Translations under genes and position numbers: made by a program
The notes under the pieces: generated by a model
The model's database searches: none
What the model was told of the DNA's origin: nothing
What the model saw: only the letters and a program-made list of their open reading frames with translations
Part shown: positions 1 through 7,746 of the stretch, piece by piece
Numbering within the stretch: position 1 is the stretch's first letter
How the letters are laid out: each line of letters begins with the position of its first letter
Source: CAADGU01 sp964581605
GTDB lineage: Bacteria > Chloroflexota > Anaerolineae > Promineifilales > Promineifilaceae
Length of the DNA stretch: 64,000 nucleotides
Direction: 5' to 3'
Assembly: GCA_964581605.1 (NCBI GenBank)
Contig: CAZOPF010000013.1
Location: forward strand, 1-64,000

Positions 1-2
1 TG

Positions 3-74
3 CAGGGTGTGAACTGTATGGCGCTGCGGAATGATGGGGTCACGGCCGTGACCGTTGCCAGATCAGGTTCGTAG
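3..74 (+). CDS. Possible 3' end of a gene cut by the window edge
   Basis: A reading frame open from the left edge ends with TAG at 72-74. It encodes 23 residues ending in VTVARSGS and contains an ACGGCCGT copy at 42-49 read as Thr-Ala-Val, as in real genes here. It is too short to assign. The 60 bases after it hold nothing I recognise. Confidence 0.25.
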   Translation, partial: QGVNCMALRNDGVTAVTVARSGS

Positions 75-136
75 TAGGCGATTCATCGCCATTTAGTATC
101 CACCATCAATAACCAGGCGATTAAAGAGAGCATACC

Positions 137-301
137 GTGTTTGATAAGGCGCAATTGCAGAAAGATGTAGCTTCGGGAACACGGCCGTTACGCCTCACTA
201 CTGATGCCCAAATAGAAGCTGTCAAAGACAACTTATTAATTCGGCAATCATTCTATTTACAGGAGGAACCAAATGGAACACAACCAGACAACCGGCAATG
301 A
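137..301 (+). CDS. Possible small protein (54 aa), unknown
   Basis: A GTG-initiated frame of 54 codons preceded by AAAGAGAG with suitable spacing. The product is mixed charged and hydrophobic, contains the segment LTTDAQIEAVKDNLLIRQSF, and has no signal peptide or membrane segment. It overlaps the start of the next gene by 29 bp and also contains that gene's ribosome-binding site. It could be a real short gene or chance; no family is recognised. Confidence 0.25.
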   Translation: MFDKAQLQKDVASGTRPLRLTTDAQIEAVKDNLLIRQSFYLQEEPNGTQPDNRQ

Positions 302-1109
302 GTACGCCCTCGGCCACACCCAACCTGAGCTTGACCGCCTGATCTTCCAAGGTCGCTTCATCGGCGATCTGACCGGGCACATGCTCCGCCTCGCCGGCCT
401 GAAGCCGGGTATGCGTGTTTTGGATATTGGCTGTGGTGCCGGCGATGTGTCGTTTCTGGCCCGGAGCATCGTTGGCCCGGAGGGTACTGTCATCGGCGTA
501 GACCGTTCGCCCGAAGCTGTGGCGGTGGCCCAACAACGCGCCCAACAAGCACAAGTGCCCAATGTACAGTTCATGGCAAGCGATGTAGAGGCGCTTACTC
601 TCGACCAACCTGTTGATGCTCTCATTGGGCGGTTGGTGCTGATGTATTTCCCCAAACCGGCTGTTGTGCTTCAAAAACTGTTGGCCTTCGTCAAACCCGG
701 CGGGCTGGTGATGTTCCAGGAAATTGACGCCACCAGCATCGCCGCCGAACCCATGTGCGATGAGTTTTGGGCTGCCGGTCAGCGCATCAACCAGGCTTTT
801 GCCCGTGCCGGGGTTGAACTGCGCGCCGGATTGAAGTTGCCCATGATCTTTCAGGAGGCCGGTTTGCCCGCGCCCCAGACATTGCAAATGGCGCGGGTGG
901 AGCACGGCCCCGACGCCCAGGGTTATGCCTGGATTGAGCAACTCACGCGCACCCTGCTGCCCTTGATACAAAAGACCGGCGTGGCAACCGCCGAAGAAGT
1001 TCAGGTGGATACACTCGCCGCCCGCATCCGCGCGGAAGCGGTGGCGAAGAAAGCGGTGCTTGTCCTGCCACCCTTCATCGGCGCATGGGCGCACACGCCA
1101 GCAGCTTGA
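273..1109 (+). CDS. Class I SAM-dependent methyltransferase (UbiE/Methyltransf_11-like)
   Basis: A 278-residue soluble protein with a Rossmann methyltransferase fold near the N-terminus. Motif I is VLDIGCGAGDVS (about residues 49-60). An acidic ribose-binding position follows (VIGVDRSPEA), then an aspartate loop (MASDVEAL) and a post-motif segment FVKPGGLVMFQE. The C-terminal 120 residues (from DATSIAAEP) probably form the substrate lid. ATG at 273 is preceded by a strong AGGAGG at proper spacing. The gene stands 52 bp before an amidohydrolase on the same strand and may be co-transcribed with it. The substrate cannot be told; small-molecule or natural-product methylation is more likely than a ubiquinone step, since no quinone genes are nearby. 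Confidence 0.85.
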   Translation: MEHNQTTGNEYALGHTQPELDRLIFQGRFIGDLTGHMLRLAGLKPGMRVLDIGCGAGDVSFLARSIVGPEGTVIGVDRSPEAVAVAQQRAQQAQVPNVQFMASDVEALTLDQPVDALIGRLVLMYFPKPAVVLQKLLAFVKPGGLVMFQEIDATSIAAEPMCDEFWAAGQRINQAFARAGVELRAGLKLPMIFQEAGLPAPQTLQMARVEHGPDAQGYAWIEQLTRTLLPLIQKTGVATAEEVQVDTLAARIRAEAVAKKAVLVLPPFIGAWAHTPAA

Positions 1110-1161
1110 GTCGTTGTGGTGGTATTCAAAATGACCATTTCCAACAAGAGAGGAAGGAACA

Positions 1162-2343
1162 ATGTTAGACAAAGCCAGAGAATTACAAGATGAATTGATC
1201 CGTTTGCGGCGGGATATTCATGCCCACCCGGAACTGGGATTCCGTGAATTCCGCACGGCCGCACTGGTGGCCGATACGCTGCACGAATTAGGCATCCCGG
1301 TGCAAACCGGCGTCGGCCGTACCGGGGTGGTGGGCACGATTGGTACTGGCAACGGCCCCACCATCGCCATCCGCGCCGACATGGACGCCCTGCCCATCCG
1401 GGAAAAGACCGATCAATCCTATGCCTCCCAAAACGACGGCGTTATGCACGCCTGCGGCCACGATTCCCACACCGCCATGCTGCTGGGCGCAGCCCACTTG
1501 CTCAAACAAAGTCTGGTGGCCGAACAATGGCAGGGCACGGTACGCCTGCTCTTCCAACCCTCCGAGGAGGCTTTTGACGAAAACGGCATCAGTGGGGCGA
1601 CGGCCATGATTGATGATGGCGCATTGAAAGAGATAGACGCGGTGATCGCCCTGCACGTAGCCTCGCATCGGCCGGCGGGGGAGATTGCCTTGCGGGACGG
1701 GTATGCACTGGCCAATGTGGATTCGTTTGAAGCGTGGCTTTACGGTGATGGTGGGCATGGGGCGTACCCGCACCGGGGCAGTGACCCGTTATTTATGCTT
1801 TCCACCATTTTGCCCGTTTTGTATGGCATTCCCTCGCGGCGGATTAACCCGACACGGCCGTGTGTCATTAGTCTGGGTGAAATTCGCGGCGGTGCCGCTT
1901 CCAATGTCATCCCCCGTGAGGTGTATCTCCAGGGTACGGTGCGGTCGGTGGATGCGGACGTGCGCGAACAGTTGTGGGCGGAAATTGAAAATGCCTTCAA
2001 GTTGAGTGAGTTGATGGGCGGCCGTTACCAGTTCAAACTGCACAAGGGGTATCCGGCGCTATTTAACGACGCGGAAGTGAATGGCTGGATGCGCGATGTG
2101 GCAGTTGATCTGGTGGGGGAGACGGCCATTGTCAGCGACGAATTAGGCATGGGGGCGGAAGATTTCGCCTACATGACCCAACAGGCGAAGGGGGCTATGT
2201 TCATGCTGGGCGCGGCCATTGATGACGGCCTCATCCGCAACCACCACACCGACATTTTTGACATTGACGAACGTGTGCTGCCCGTGGGCGCAGCCATCCT
2301 GGCCGAAACGGCGCGCCGTTTTGTGACGGGGCAGTTAAGGTAA
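1162..2343 (+). CDS. M20 family amidohydrolase / N-acyl amino acid hydrolase
   Basis: A 393-residue cytosolic zinc peptidase of the M20D type, which removes acyl groups from amino acids or related amides (hippurate hydrolase, IAA-amide hydrolase family). Diagnostic segments are RRDIHAHPELGFREF near the N-terminus, IRADMDALPI, and the metal-binding HACGHDSHTAML with its Cys and His ligands. PSEEA follows with the catalytic and ligand Glu pair, then a dimerisation domain (about 180-290). The C-terminal GMGAEDFAYM and NHHTDIFDIDE supply the last ligands. Length matches the family. ATG at 1162 follows GAGAGGAAGG. The exact substrate is not deducible. Confidence 0.9.
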   Translation: MLDKARELQDELIRLRRDIHAHPELGFREFRTAALVADTLHELGIPVQTGVGRTGVVGTIGTGNGPTIAIRADMDALPIREKTDQSYASQNDGVMHACGHDSHTAMLLGAAHLLKQSLVAEQWQGTVRLLFQPSEEAFDENGISGATAMIDDGALKEIDAVIALHVASHRPAGEIALRDGYALANVDSFEAWLYGDGGHGAYPHRGSDPLFMLSTILPVLYGIPSRRINPTRPCVISLGEIRGGAASNVIPREVYLQGTVRSVDADVREQLWAEIENAFKLSELMGGRYQFKLHKGYPALFNDAEVNGWMRDVAVDLVGETAIVSDELGMGAEDFAYMTQQAKGAMFMLGAAIDDGLIRNHHTDIFDIDERVLPVGAAILAETARRFVTGQLR

Positions 2344-2367
2344 TTGGGTAATTGGGTAATGGAGGAA

Positions 2368-2396
2368 TTTCCAATTGTTTGTATAGAGGCTATAAT
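2368..2396 (+). promoter_or_regulatory. Promoter of the antitoxin gene
   Basis: A perfect TATAAT at 2391-2396 lies 17 bp downstream of TTTCCA (2368-2373), a 4/6 match to TTGACA. The predicted transcription start is near 2403, inside the palindrome at 2399-2417. The sequence upstream (2341-2360) is the degenerate tandem AATTGGGT. Confidence 0.6.
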
Positions 2397-2398
2397 TT

Positions 2399-2417
2399 TA
2401 GCCAAAATGTTTGGCTA
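2399..2417. promoter_or_regulatory. Palindromic operator (TAGCCAAA-N3-TTTGGCTA)
   Basis: A perfect inverted repeat with 8-bp arms and a 3-bp centre lies immediately after the TATAAT box and 15 bp before the antitoxin ATG. Phd/YefM-family antitoxins repress their own operons by binding palindromes in this position, so this is the likely operator. Confidence 0.6.
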
Positions 2418-2431
2418 TTTTGGGGTTTGTA

Positions 2432-2713
2432 ATGTCTCCTTTGACTTATTCGGCAACAGAGGTGAAGAACCGATTTGGGCGGGTACTGCGTGAATTAGCC
2501 CGCATGGGTGGCCCTATTATTGTAGAAAAGGATAACAAGCCGGTAGCCGTTATTTTGAGTATGGAGGAGTATGAGCAGGTATTTGGGCCATACAAATTGC
2601 CGGTAAGTGCAGCAAGAGAGAGTTTTGGTATGTGGGCCGGGCGGCCTGAACTAGATGAGGCGTGGTTAGCTGACGGCCGTGCCCATTGGCAGAGTGAGTG
2701 GGTGGATGAGTGA
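2432..2713 (+). CDS. Type II antitoxin, Phd/YefM family
   Basis: A 93-residue protein opening with the typical Phd/YefM DNA-binding fold: YSATEVKNRFGRVLRELARMGGPIIVEKDNKPVAVILSMEEYEQV. The C-terminal third (PVSAARESFGMWAGRPELDEAWLADGRAHWQSEW) is the usual disordered toxin-neutralising tail. ATG at 2432 is preferred over an in-frame TTG at 2411, because the TTG lies inside the operator palindrome. The gene overlaps its toxin by 8 bp, as usual for such pairs. The toxin is broken, so the antitoxin may persist as an orphan or neutralise related toxins elsewhere. Confidence 0.85.
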   Translation: MSPLTYSATEVKNRFGRVLRELARMGGPIIVEKDNKPVAVILSMEEYEQVFGPYKLPVSAARESFGMWAGRPELDEAWLADGRAHWQSEWVDE

Positions 2714-2966
2714 TCACCGCGAACTGTTCTTTGACACAGGCTGTTTGCTGGATATCTATCACGGCCGTGAACGTATCCGACCTTATTTTGACGAGATTAT
2801 GGGGGGGCAGGTACGGCCGTTTCTCTCTGTTCTCACGGAAGCCGAACTATGGCGCGGGTTACGTGCTGGTGGCTTCGCAAAACAGCCTATGCACGGCGAC
2901 GGCCGTACCCCCACGCCATCCCCCCACTCAACACCATCCATAGCAGGAGCAGCCAGGGGACAATAG
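2706..2966 (+). pseudogene. Truncated PIN-domain toxin (VapC-like)
   Basis: The frame starts with ATG at 2706, overlapping the antitoxin end. It encodes FFDTGCLLDIYHGRERI, with the first PIN catalytic aspartate, and then FLSVLTEAELWRGLRAG, with the conserved glutamate. PIN toxins are normally 120-140 residues with two further acidic residues in the second half. Here similarity stops after about 55 residues, near an ACGGCCGT copy at 2899. The rest (PTPSPHSTPSIAGAARGQ) is antisense to the 3' end of the next gene. The second half of the toxin is therefore lost and ribonuclease activity is not expected. Confidence 0.8.
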
Positions 2967-5900
2967 CAGGTTCGGCACGGAAAGATTGCAGCGTCACGGC
3001 CGTTGGCGTAAACACAATCTCATAATCCTCCACCTCCCCTTCAATTGCCACGCCCGTTGGCCCGGAGCCACATGTTTCATACAACCGCACCCGCAAATTG
3101 TACGATTGAGTCGGCGTAGGCGGGCCGGGTGGTGGGTCAAATTCATCCACCGGCACTTCAAAACTGTAGTTGCCGCTGCCCGTCGTCTCGCCACGAATGA
3201 TGTATTCCAGATTTTCCGGCGCGTCACTGTCATCAAACGCGCCGTCCTGATCCCAATCAATCCAGGCATAGAGACAGCCATTGCCGGTGATGGTGATGTC
3301 TAAAGAGCCGCCATCTGGCCCAGGCTGCCATTGCCCACCGGGGCCAGAGCCGGGGCCACGCTGCACCCCATCGTCGGACGTATTGTCTGTCCCATTGGTA
3401 TGCCCATCATCCGCATCCCACAATGCGCCCAGGCGCACGGCCCCGCTGCCCACATGCCAGGCTGTGCCATAGTCGCTGTCCAGGTCACTGTAATCGGCCG
3501 TAGCCCCCAATTGCAGGCCAACAATCGCCGGGTCATGGTCTGAGGCACGGTACGGGTCTGGGCTGTAGAGCGTGATGAGTTGCCCGGCGGATTTGAATTC
3601 TTCGTTGTAATCCAGCACAGACGGCTCGTCGGTGTTGATGTGCCAGGTGGTCGCGCCCACCACCTGCCCGGTCAGGCTGGGACTGCTCAGGGCATAGTCT
3701 AACTGCCCCGCCTGCGCCCCAAATACGTAGGAGTAAGCGCCGGGATTGATGTCTGCTTCCAGGTTGGTATAGCCAGTGCTGCCCAACGCGGTGATGGGGT
3801 CTTCTCTGGCGTAGGCGTTCAGGTCGCCGATGATGAGAAAGTCAGGGTCGCCGCTGCCGGTGGGGTCCGTTGCCAGCCAGGTATGCAGTTGGGCGGCAGC
3901 AATGACGCGGGTCTGGTTGCAGTTCCCCTGCCCATCGCCGGTATCGGGGTCATCGGGGAAGACGTTGTCGGGGTCATTTACCGTGCCATCGTTACAATCA
4001 CTGCCTTTTGATTTGAAGTGGTTGGCGACGACGGTAAACACCTCACCACTGGCAACTTCGGTGAAGGTGGCGGCTAATGGCTGGCGGTTGCGGGCGGCAA
4101 AGGCGCCCGTGCCGGTGGTGGCAACGTTGTTGAGGGTTACAACTCCCGGCCGGTAAATCAACCCGACAGCAATTGAATCGCTGCCCAATGTGGCTGAAAT
4201 GGGGACAACGTAGGTGTAAACGCCAGCGCCAGCGATATTGTTAAGGCCATTGACCAGATCGGCAATGGCGCTGGTGGGGCCGTAGCCGTCATTTTCCAGT
4301 TCTATCAGGCCAATAATGTCGGCATCCAGGGCCAGAATAGCCGGAATGGTTTTGTCACGCTGGCGGATGAATTCGGCCAGCGTGTCTGCGCCGCGTGGGG
4401 TGGGAAATCCACCGCCCAGGCCATCGCCGTTGAAGTAGTTGAGGAGGTTAAAACTGGCCACGCGCAGGGTGCCGCTGATGGGTGCGGGCACGGCCGTGCG
4501 CGGGTTGGTGTGGGTGTAGGTGGGTATACTGGTGGGATGCAGCCGGTAATTATCTGTGCCGCTGGTTCCAGACCAGCTATAGGTGAGAATGCCACTGGCG
4601 CCGCTGACGCTATCGCCGCTGCGGATGGTGGTGGCGGCCGTCAGCCCTGGCGATGGGTGGATGATGGGGTCAGGGTTTTGTTGTGTGCTGCCATCGTCCA
4701 GGATCAGGAAATTGCGCAGGTTTGCGGCCAGCCAGGTCTGGGCGGGCAGGCCAGGGCTGACGACGTTGGTGGGGATCGAGAGACGGCCGTTGCTCAACAC
4801 CAACTCGCCATATCTTCCCAGAAAGTAGTTCTCGTTCACCGTCAATGTTTGTGGTAATGTCACCAGCATCCCTTCGGCGCGTTCAAGGAAGGTGGTGGTG
4901 GAAAAGGGCAGGGTGATGGTGAGGGGAGTGGCTACGGCCGTGCCGCCACACACCTCCACACTCGTGACTGTATCCAGTTCCGTCAGGAAAAAGTATTCAT
5001 CTACCGTGCCCGCCACCCGCACTTGCTGCCCCACGCCCACATCCACCGCAAACGCCGGGTAGTAAACAAACAGCCCTTCCGAAGTAAGTGGATCGGCATC
5101 AGCGTCAGCATCCTCCTCCTGCACATAAAAGCCGTTGATGCTGACAGTGGTCTGAAAATCGCCAACCACAACACCTTCAATGGTGTGAATCTGACCCTCT
5201 AGCGGGCTGGCGGCTCCGTTTCCTTGAATGGTATGGATCAATGTGGCGCTGTTGCCACAGGCGTTACAACCACTAAATGGGCTGCCGTCAATTTGCGTAC
5301 CGGGAGAAAAGAGTGTGCCGCCAGAGCCTACGGCCGTGCTGTGCTGTACCAGCGGTAACGTTCCCATTACATCGGGATCACGAGTGAGCGATTGATTATC
5401 CCCTCCTTCTGGGCCGTAGCTAACCACGGCCTGGGGCTGAACGCCATCACTTAGCGTTACCGTATCGCCATCATTGTTTAGCCCCAGGCTGCCAGCCGTA
5501 AGAGCCTGCACAATAGCGCCCCCAAATTGGCCGGTGGGCGTTCCCCCGCCAAAAACGAGCAAGACACAGTTATCAGGAATAATCGTTCTGGCCGGAAAGG
5601 TATAACGCACCTGCACGCTATCTGATAATGTCCAGCCAGAAATATCCAATGATGCCCCGGTGCGATTAACAATCTCTACAAATTCGTCATCTGTTGCGCC
5701 TACAATCCCATCTCCATTCGCATCACCATTTGCGGGGTCCGGGTCAGCATGAATTTCGTTGATGATGGGCAGGCCGGTGGAGAACGCCCAGGCAAAATCG
5801 GCGGCCATCGTATTCGGCGGGTCGTCTGTATCGGCGTCCGCCACCTGTGCGGCCGCCAACGTCACAACGCAGCTTTCATCAGGCAGGAAGTCCGCATGAG

Positions 5901-6807
5901 GCAAGGTATAGGTCAGGTTATCACCAGTCGTGGGGGTGATGTTTTGTAAGCCGCTCAGGGAACAGACAACAGGCACTGTCCCGGTAATTGTCACCGCCTC
6001 ATTAAAGGTAACGGAGACGGGCACATCTACCGTTTGCCCGATGAGATTGGCGGCCGGCGTGTGGCTGCTGACGGCCGGTGGAAAGTCGCTGGCAAATGTG
6101 CCGGTAATGCTTAAATCATCCACCCCCACCCACTCGTCATTACCGATGGCATTCGTGGTCATAATCCGCAGCATCACCAGCGGTTGGTTATCGGCAGCAG
6201 CGGGCAGGGTAATGCTGACCGGTGTCACCAACGTGGCCTGATTGGGACCGGTGGTAGCATCGGCCACATAAGCGGCAGCGACGTTAGTGTAACTGCCTGC
6301 TGCCCCTACCCGATAGTGCAAGGCCACTTGTTGCACGGCATCATCGGCCGAGCTGTCAATATCGCGCAGGTTGTAGGCAACCTGGATGTTTGTATAGTTG
6401 AGGGTGCTCAGGTGGATGAGCAGATAAGGGGCATCGGCCGTGCCTGAACCAGCCAGAGCAACTACATTGTAGGTGTTCTCAAATTCAGTGACGCCGCCGG
6501 TCGCAAAAGTATCAGGGTTTATCTGGTTGGCGTTGACATCCACAACACCGGAGGTGTCAGCCGCCAGGATGGTTTGCGGGTCTGTGCCTGTGCCCCCGGT
6601 GAGGCCATCCCCGCGAAAGCCGATGATGCCGGGAACGCCTGACCAATCATCATTGGCGGAGATCAGGGTTGTATTGCTCCAATCCTGAGCAAAAGGCGGT
6701 GTTTGGGCGGTGTTGTCGGCGTGGCTACGGCCGATCACAGTCATAGCCAGAGCAGCTAACAACAGGCAAACAAATAAGAACAACACAAATTGGTGAACAC
6801 GCGACAT
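2887..6807 (-). CDS. Secreted lamin-tail / endonuclease-exonuclease-phosphatase nuclease, membrane-anchored
   Basis: About 1,306 residues. The N-terminus (from MSRVHQFVLFLFVCLLLAALAM) is a signal peptide; start 6807 fits GGAGGG 5 nt upstream better than the ATG at 6819. In order: a beta-sandwich (about 30-240), an SbsA-type Ig-like domain (about 245-345), and a lamin-tail domain (INEIHADPDP...FVEIVNRTG...LDISGWTLSD). An OB-like ExeM/NucH region follows (about 530-750). Then comes an EEP nuclease domain (LRVASFNLLNYFNGDG, IIGLIELENDGYG, VVANHFKSKGSDCND, IIGDLNAYAREDPI, YRASDHDPAIVGL) carrying the expected catalytic Glu, His and Asp. A GEVED-type domain (GEVEDYEI) precedes a C-terminal hydrophobic helix and GRRRA tail, which looks like a membrane or sorting anchor. 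Likely role: extracellular DNA degradation for nutrients. Confidence 0.88.
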   Translation of the reverse strand: MSRVHQFVLFLFVCLLLAALAMTVIGRSHADNTAQTPPFAQDWSNTTLISANDDWSGVPGIIGFRGDGLTGGTGTDPQTILAADTSGVVDVNANQINPDTFATGGVTEFENTYNVVALAGSGTADAPYLLIHLSTLNYTNIQVAYNLRDIDSSADDAVQQVALHYRVGAAGSYTNVAAAYVADATTGPNQATLVTPVSITLPAAADNQPLVMLRIMTTNAIGNDEWVGVDDLSITGTFASDFPPAVSSHTPAANLIGQTVDVPVSVTFNEAVTITGTVPVVCSLSGLQNITPTTGDNLTYTLPHADFLPDESCVVTLAAAQVADADTDDPPNTMAADFAWAFSTGLPIINEIHADPDPANGDANGDGIVGATDDEFVEIVNRTGASLDISGWTLSDSVQVRYTFPARTIIPDNCVLLVFGGGTPTGQFGGAIVQALTAGSLGLNNDGDTVTLSDGVQPQAVVSYGPEGGDNQSLTRDPDVMGTLPLVQHSTAVGSGGTLFSPGTQIDGSPFSGCNACGNSATLIHTIQGNGAASPLEGQIHTIEGVVVGDFQTTVSINGFYVQEEDADADADPLTSEGLFVYYPAFAVDVGVGQQVRVAGTVDEYFFLTELDTVTSVEVCGGTAVATPLTITLPFSTTTFLERAEGMLVTLPQTLTVNENYFLGRYGELVLSNGRLSIPTNVVSPGLPAQTWLAANLRNFLILDDGSTQQNPDPIIHPSPGLTAATTIRSGDSVSGASGILTYSWSGTSGTDNYRLHPTSIPTYTHTNPRTAVPAPISGTLRVASFNLLNYFNGDGLGGGFPTPRGADTLAEFIRQRDKTIPAILALDADIIGLIELENDGYGPTSAIADLVNGLNNIAGAGVYTYVVPISATLGSDSIAVGLIYRPGVVTLNNVATTGTGAFAARNRQPLAATFTEVASGEVFTVVANHFKSKGSDCNDGTVNDPDNVFPDDPDTGDGQGNCNQTRVIAAAQLHTWLATDPTGSGDPDFLIIGDLNAYAREDPITALGSTGYTNLEADINPGAYSYVFGAQAGQLDYALSSPSLTGQVVGATTWHINTDEPSVLDYNEEFKSAGQLITLYSPDPYRASDHDPAIVGLQLGATADYSDLDSDYGTAWHVGSGAVRLGALWDADDGHTNGTDNTSDDGVQRGPGSGPGGQWQPGPDGGSLDITITGNGCLYAWIDWDQDGAFDDSDAPENLEYIIRGETTGSGNYSFEVPVDEFDPPPGPPTPTQSYNLRVRLYETCGSGPTGVAIEGEVEDYEIVFTPTAVTLQSFRAEPAIVPWLLLLWMVLSGGMAWGYGRRRA

Positions 6808-6978
6808 CATTCCCTCCATTTGGCAAGCCGGTTCTACGGCCGTTGCCGCTCAAAATGATATGATTTGTTGCACTGCATTGATGGCTACCAGTTAGCGGGC
6901 ATTATACTGCCATCTGTCAGTTTCCGTAAACTGATTCGCCACACGCCCATCATCAGTTACCGATTGCCGATTACCGGC

Positions 6979-6984
6979 TACAAT
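6979..6984 (+). promoter_or_regulatory. TACAAT -10 box, probable leaderless start
   Basis: TACAAT ends 6 nt before the ATG at 6991, so transcription would begin at or next to the start codon. No Shine-Dalgarno is present. TTACCG lies 16 bp upstream (6957-6962) in a -35 position, within a GATTACCG-type degenerate repeat. Confidence 0.45.
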
Positions 6985-6990
6985 CCCCCC

Positions 6991-7680
6991 ATGATCTGGA
7001 TTGCTCTCGTAGGCGGCATATTTCTGATGGGGCTGCTTGGGTATTACCTGTTGGTGGTGACAGAGGGGGTGTTTTTGGGGCGGCGGCTGGTGGTGTGGCT
7101 GTATGACCTGACGGCCGTGCGCTATGACAACTGGAAAGCAGTAGACCCGGATTTTGAGGCGTTTTTTCTGGCACGGCCGTTGCAACACCACCTGAAACAC
7201 CTGCCCAACCCACTCATTCTGGACGTAGCCACGGGCACGGGGCGGCTGCCGGTCGCCTTGCTGGAAGAACCGTTGTTTCACGGCCGTATCATCGGCCTGG
7301 ATGCATCGAGCCAGATGCTGGTGGTGGCGGCGGGCAAGCTACGGCCGTACCGCCACCGCGCCGCTCTGGTACAACAGACAGCCGACCGACTGCCCTTTCC
7401 GGCCAACTGTTTTGATGCCGTCACCTGCCTGGAGGCATTAGAATTTTTCCCGAATGACAAAACGGCCGTACATGAGATGGTGCGCGTCCTTAAACCAGGC
7501 GGTGTGCTGCTGGTGACGCGGCGCAAAGGGGTGTGGGGCAAAGCGTTTCTCCGCCGCTACCGATCAGTAGACCAATTTGAAAAATTCCTGGCGACAATTG
7601 GAGTGGAAGCGGTGTATACTGTGCCCTGGCAGCAAGAGTATGATCAGGTGTACGGCCGTAAACCTTCCCCGCACACCTGA
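6991..7680 (+). CDS. SAM methyltransferase with N-terminal membrane helix
   Basis: 229 residues. Residues 3-27 (IALVGGIFLMGLLGYYLLVVTEG) form one transmembrane segment. A class I methyltransferase domain follows: motif I is LILDVATGTGRLPVALL, then IIGLDASSQMLVVA, then QQTADRLPFPANCFDAVTCLEALEF and VRVLKPGGVLLVTRR. The segment between helix and domain (FLGRRLVVWLYDLTAVRYDNWK) resembles the start of UbiE/MenG-like enzymes acting on membrane lipids. A lipid or quinone substrate at the membrane is therefore plausible but not shown. ATG 6991 is chosen because the -10 box sits just upstream and the in-frame upstream extension is repeat-like. The gene is divergent from the secreted nuclease. Confidence 0.8.
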   Translation: MIWIALVGGIFLMGLLGYYLLVVTEGVFLGRRLVVWLYDLTAVRYDNWKAVDPDFEAFFLARPLQHHLKHLPNPLILDVATGTGRLPVALLEEPLFHGRIIGLDASSQMLVVAAGKLRPYRHRAALVQQTADRLPFPANCFDAVTCLEALEFFPNDKTAVHEMVRVLKPGGVLLVTRRKGVWGKAFLRRYRSVDQFEKFLATIGVEAVYTVPWQQEYDQVYGRKPSPHT

Positions 7681-7746
7681 CTTCACCAAGGGGCAAGCGG
7701 CCATCTTGCCCTACAAACCGACATTTCCAATCAAAGGAGAGTTTAC

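Noticed and set aside
222..1172. Long minus-strand frame opposite the first methyltransferase
   Set aside because: It mirrors a real gene with full methyltransferase motifs and its product is His/Gly-rich without any domain; an effect of high GC.
2706..2966. Functional PIN toxin
   Set aside because: Half the domain and two acidic residues are missing; the last 30 residues are antisense to the neighbouring gene.
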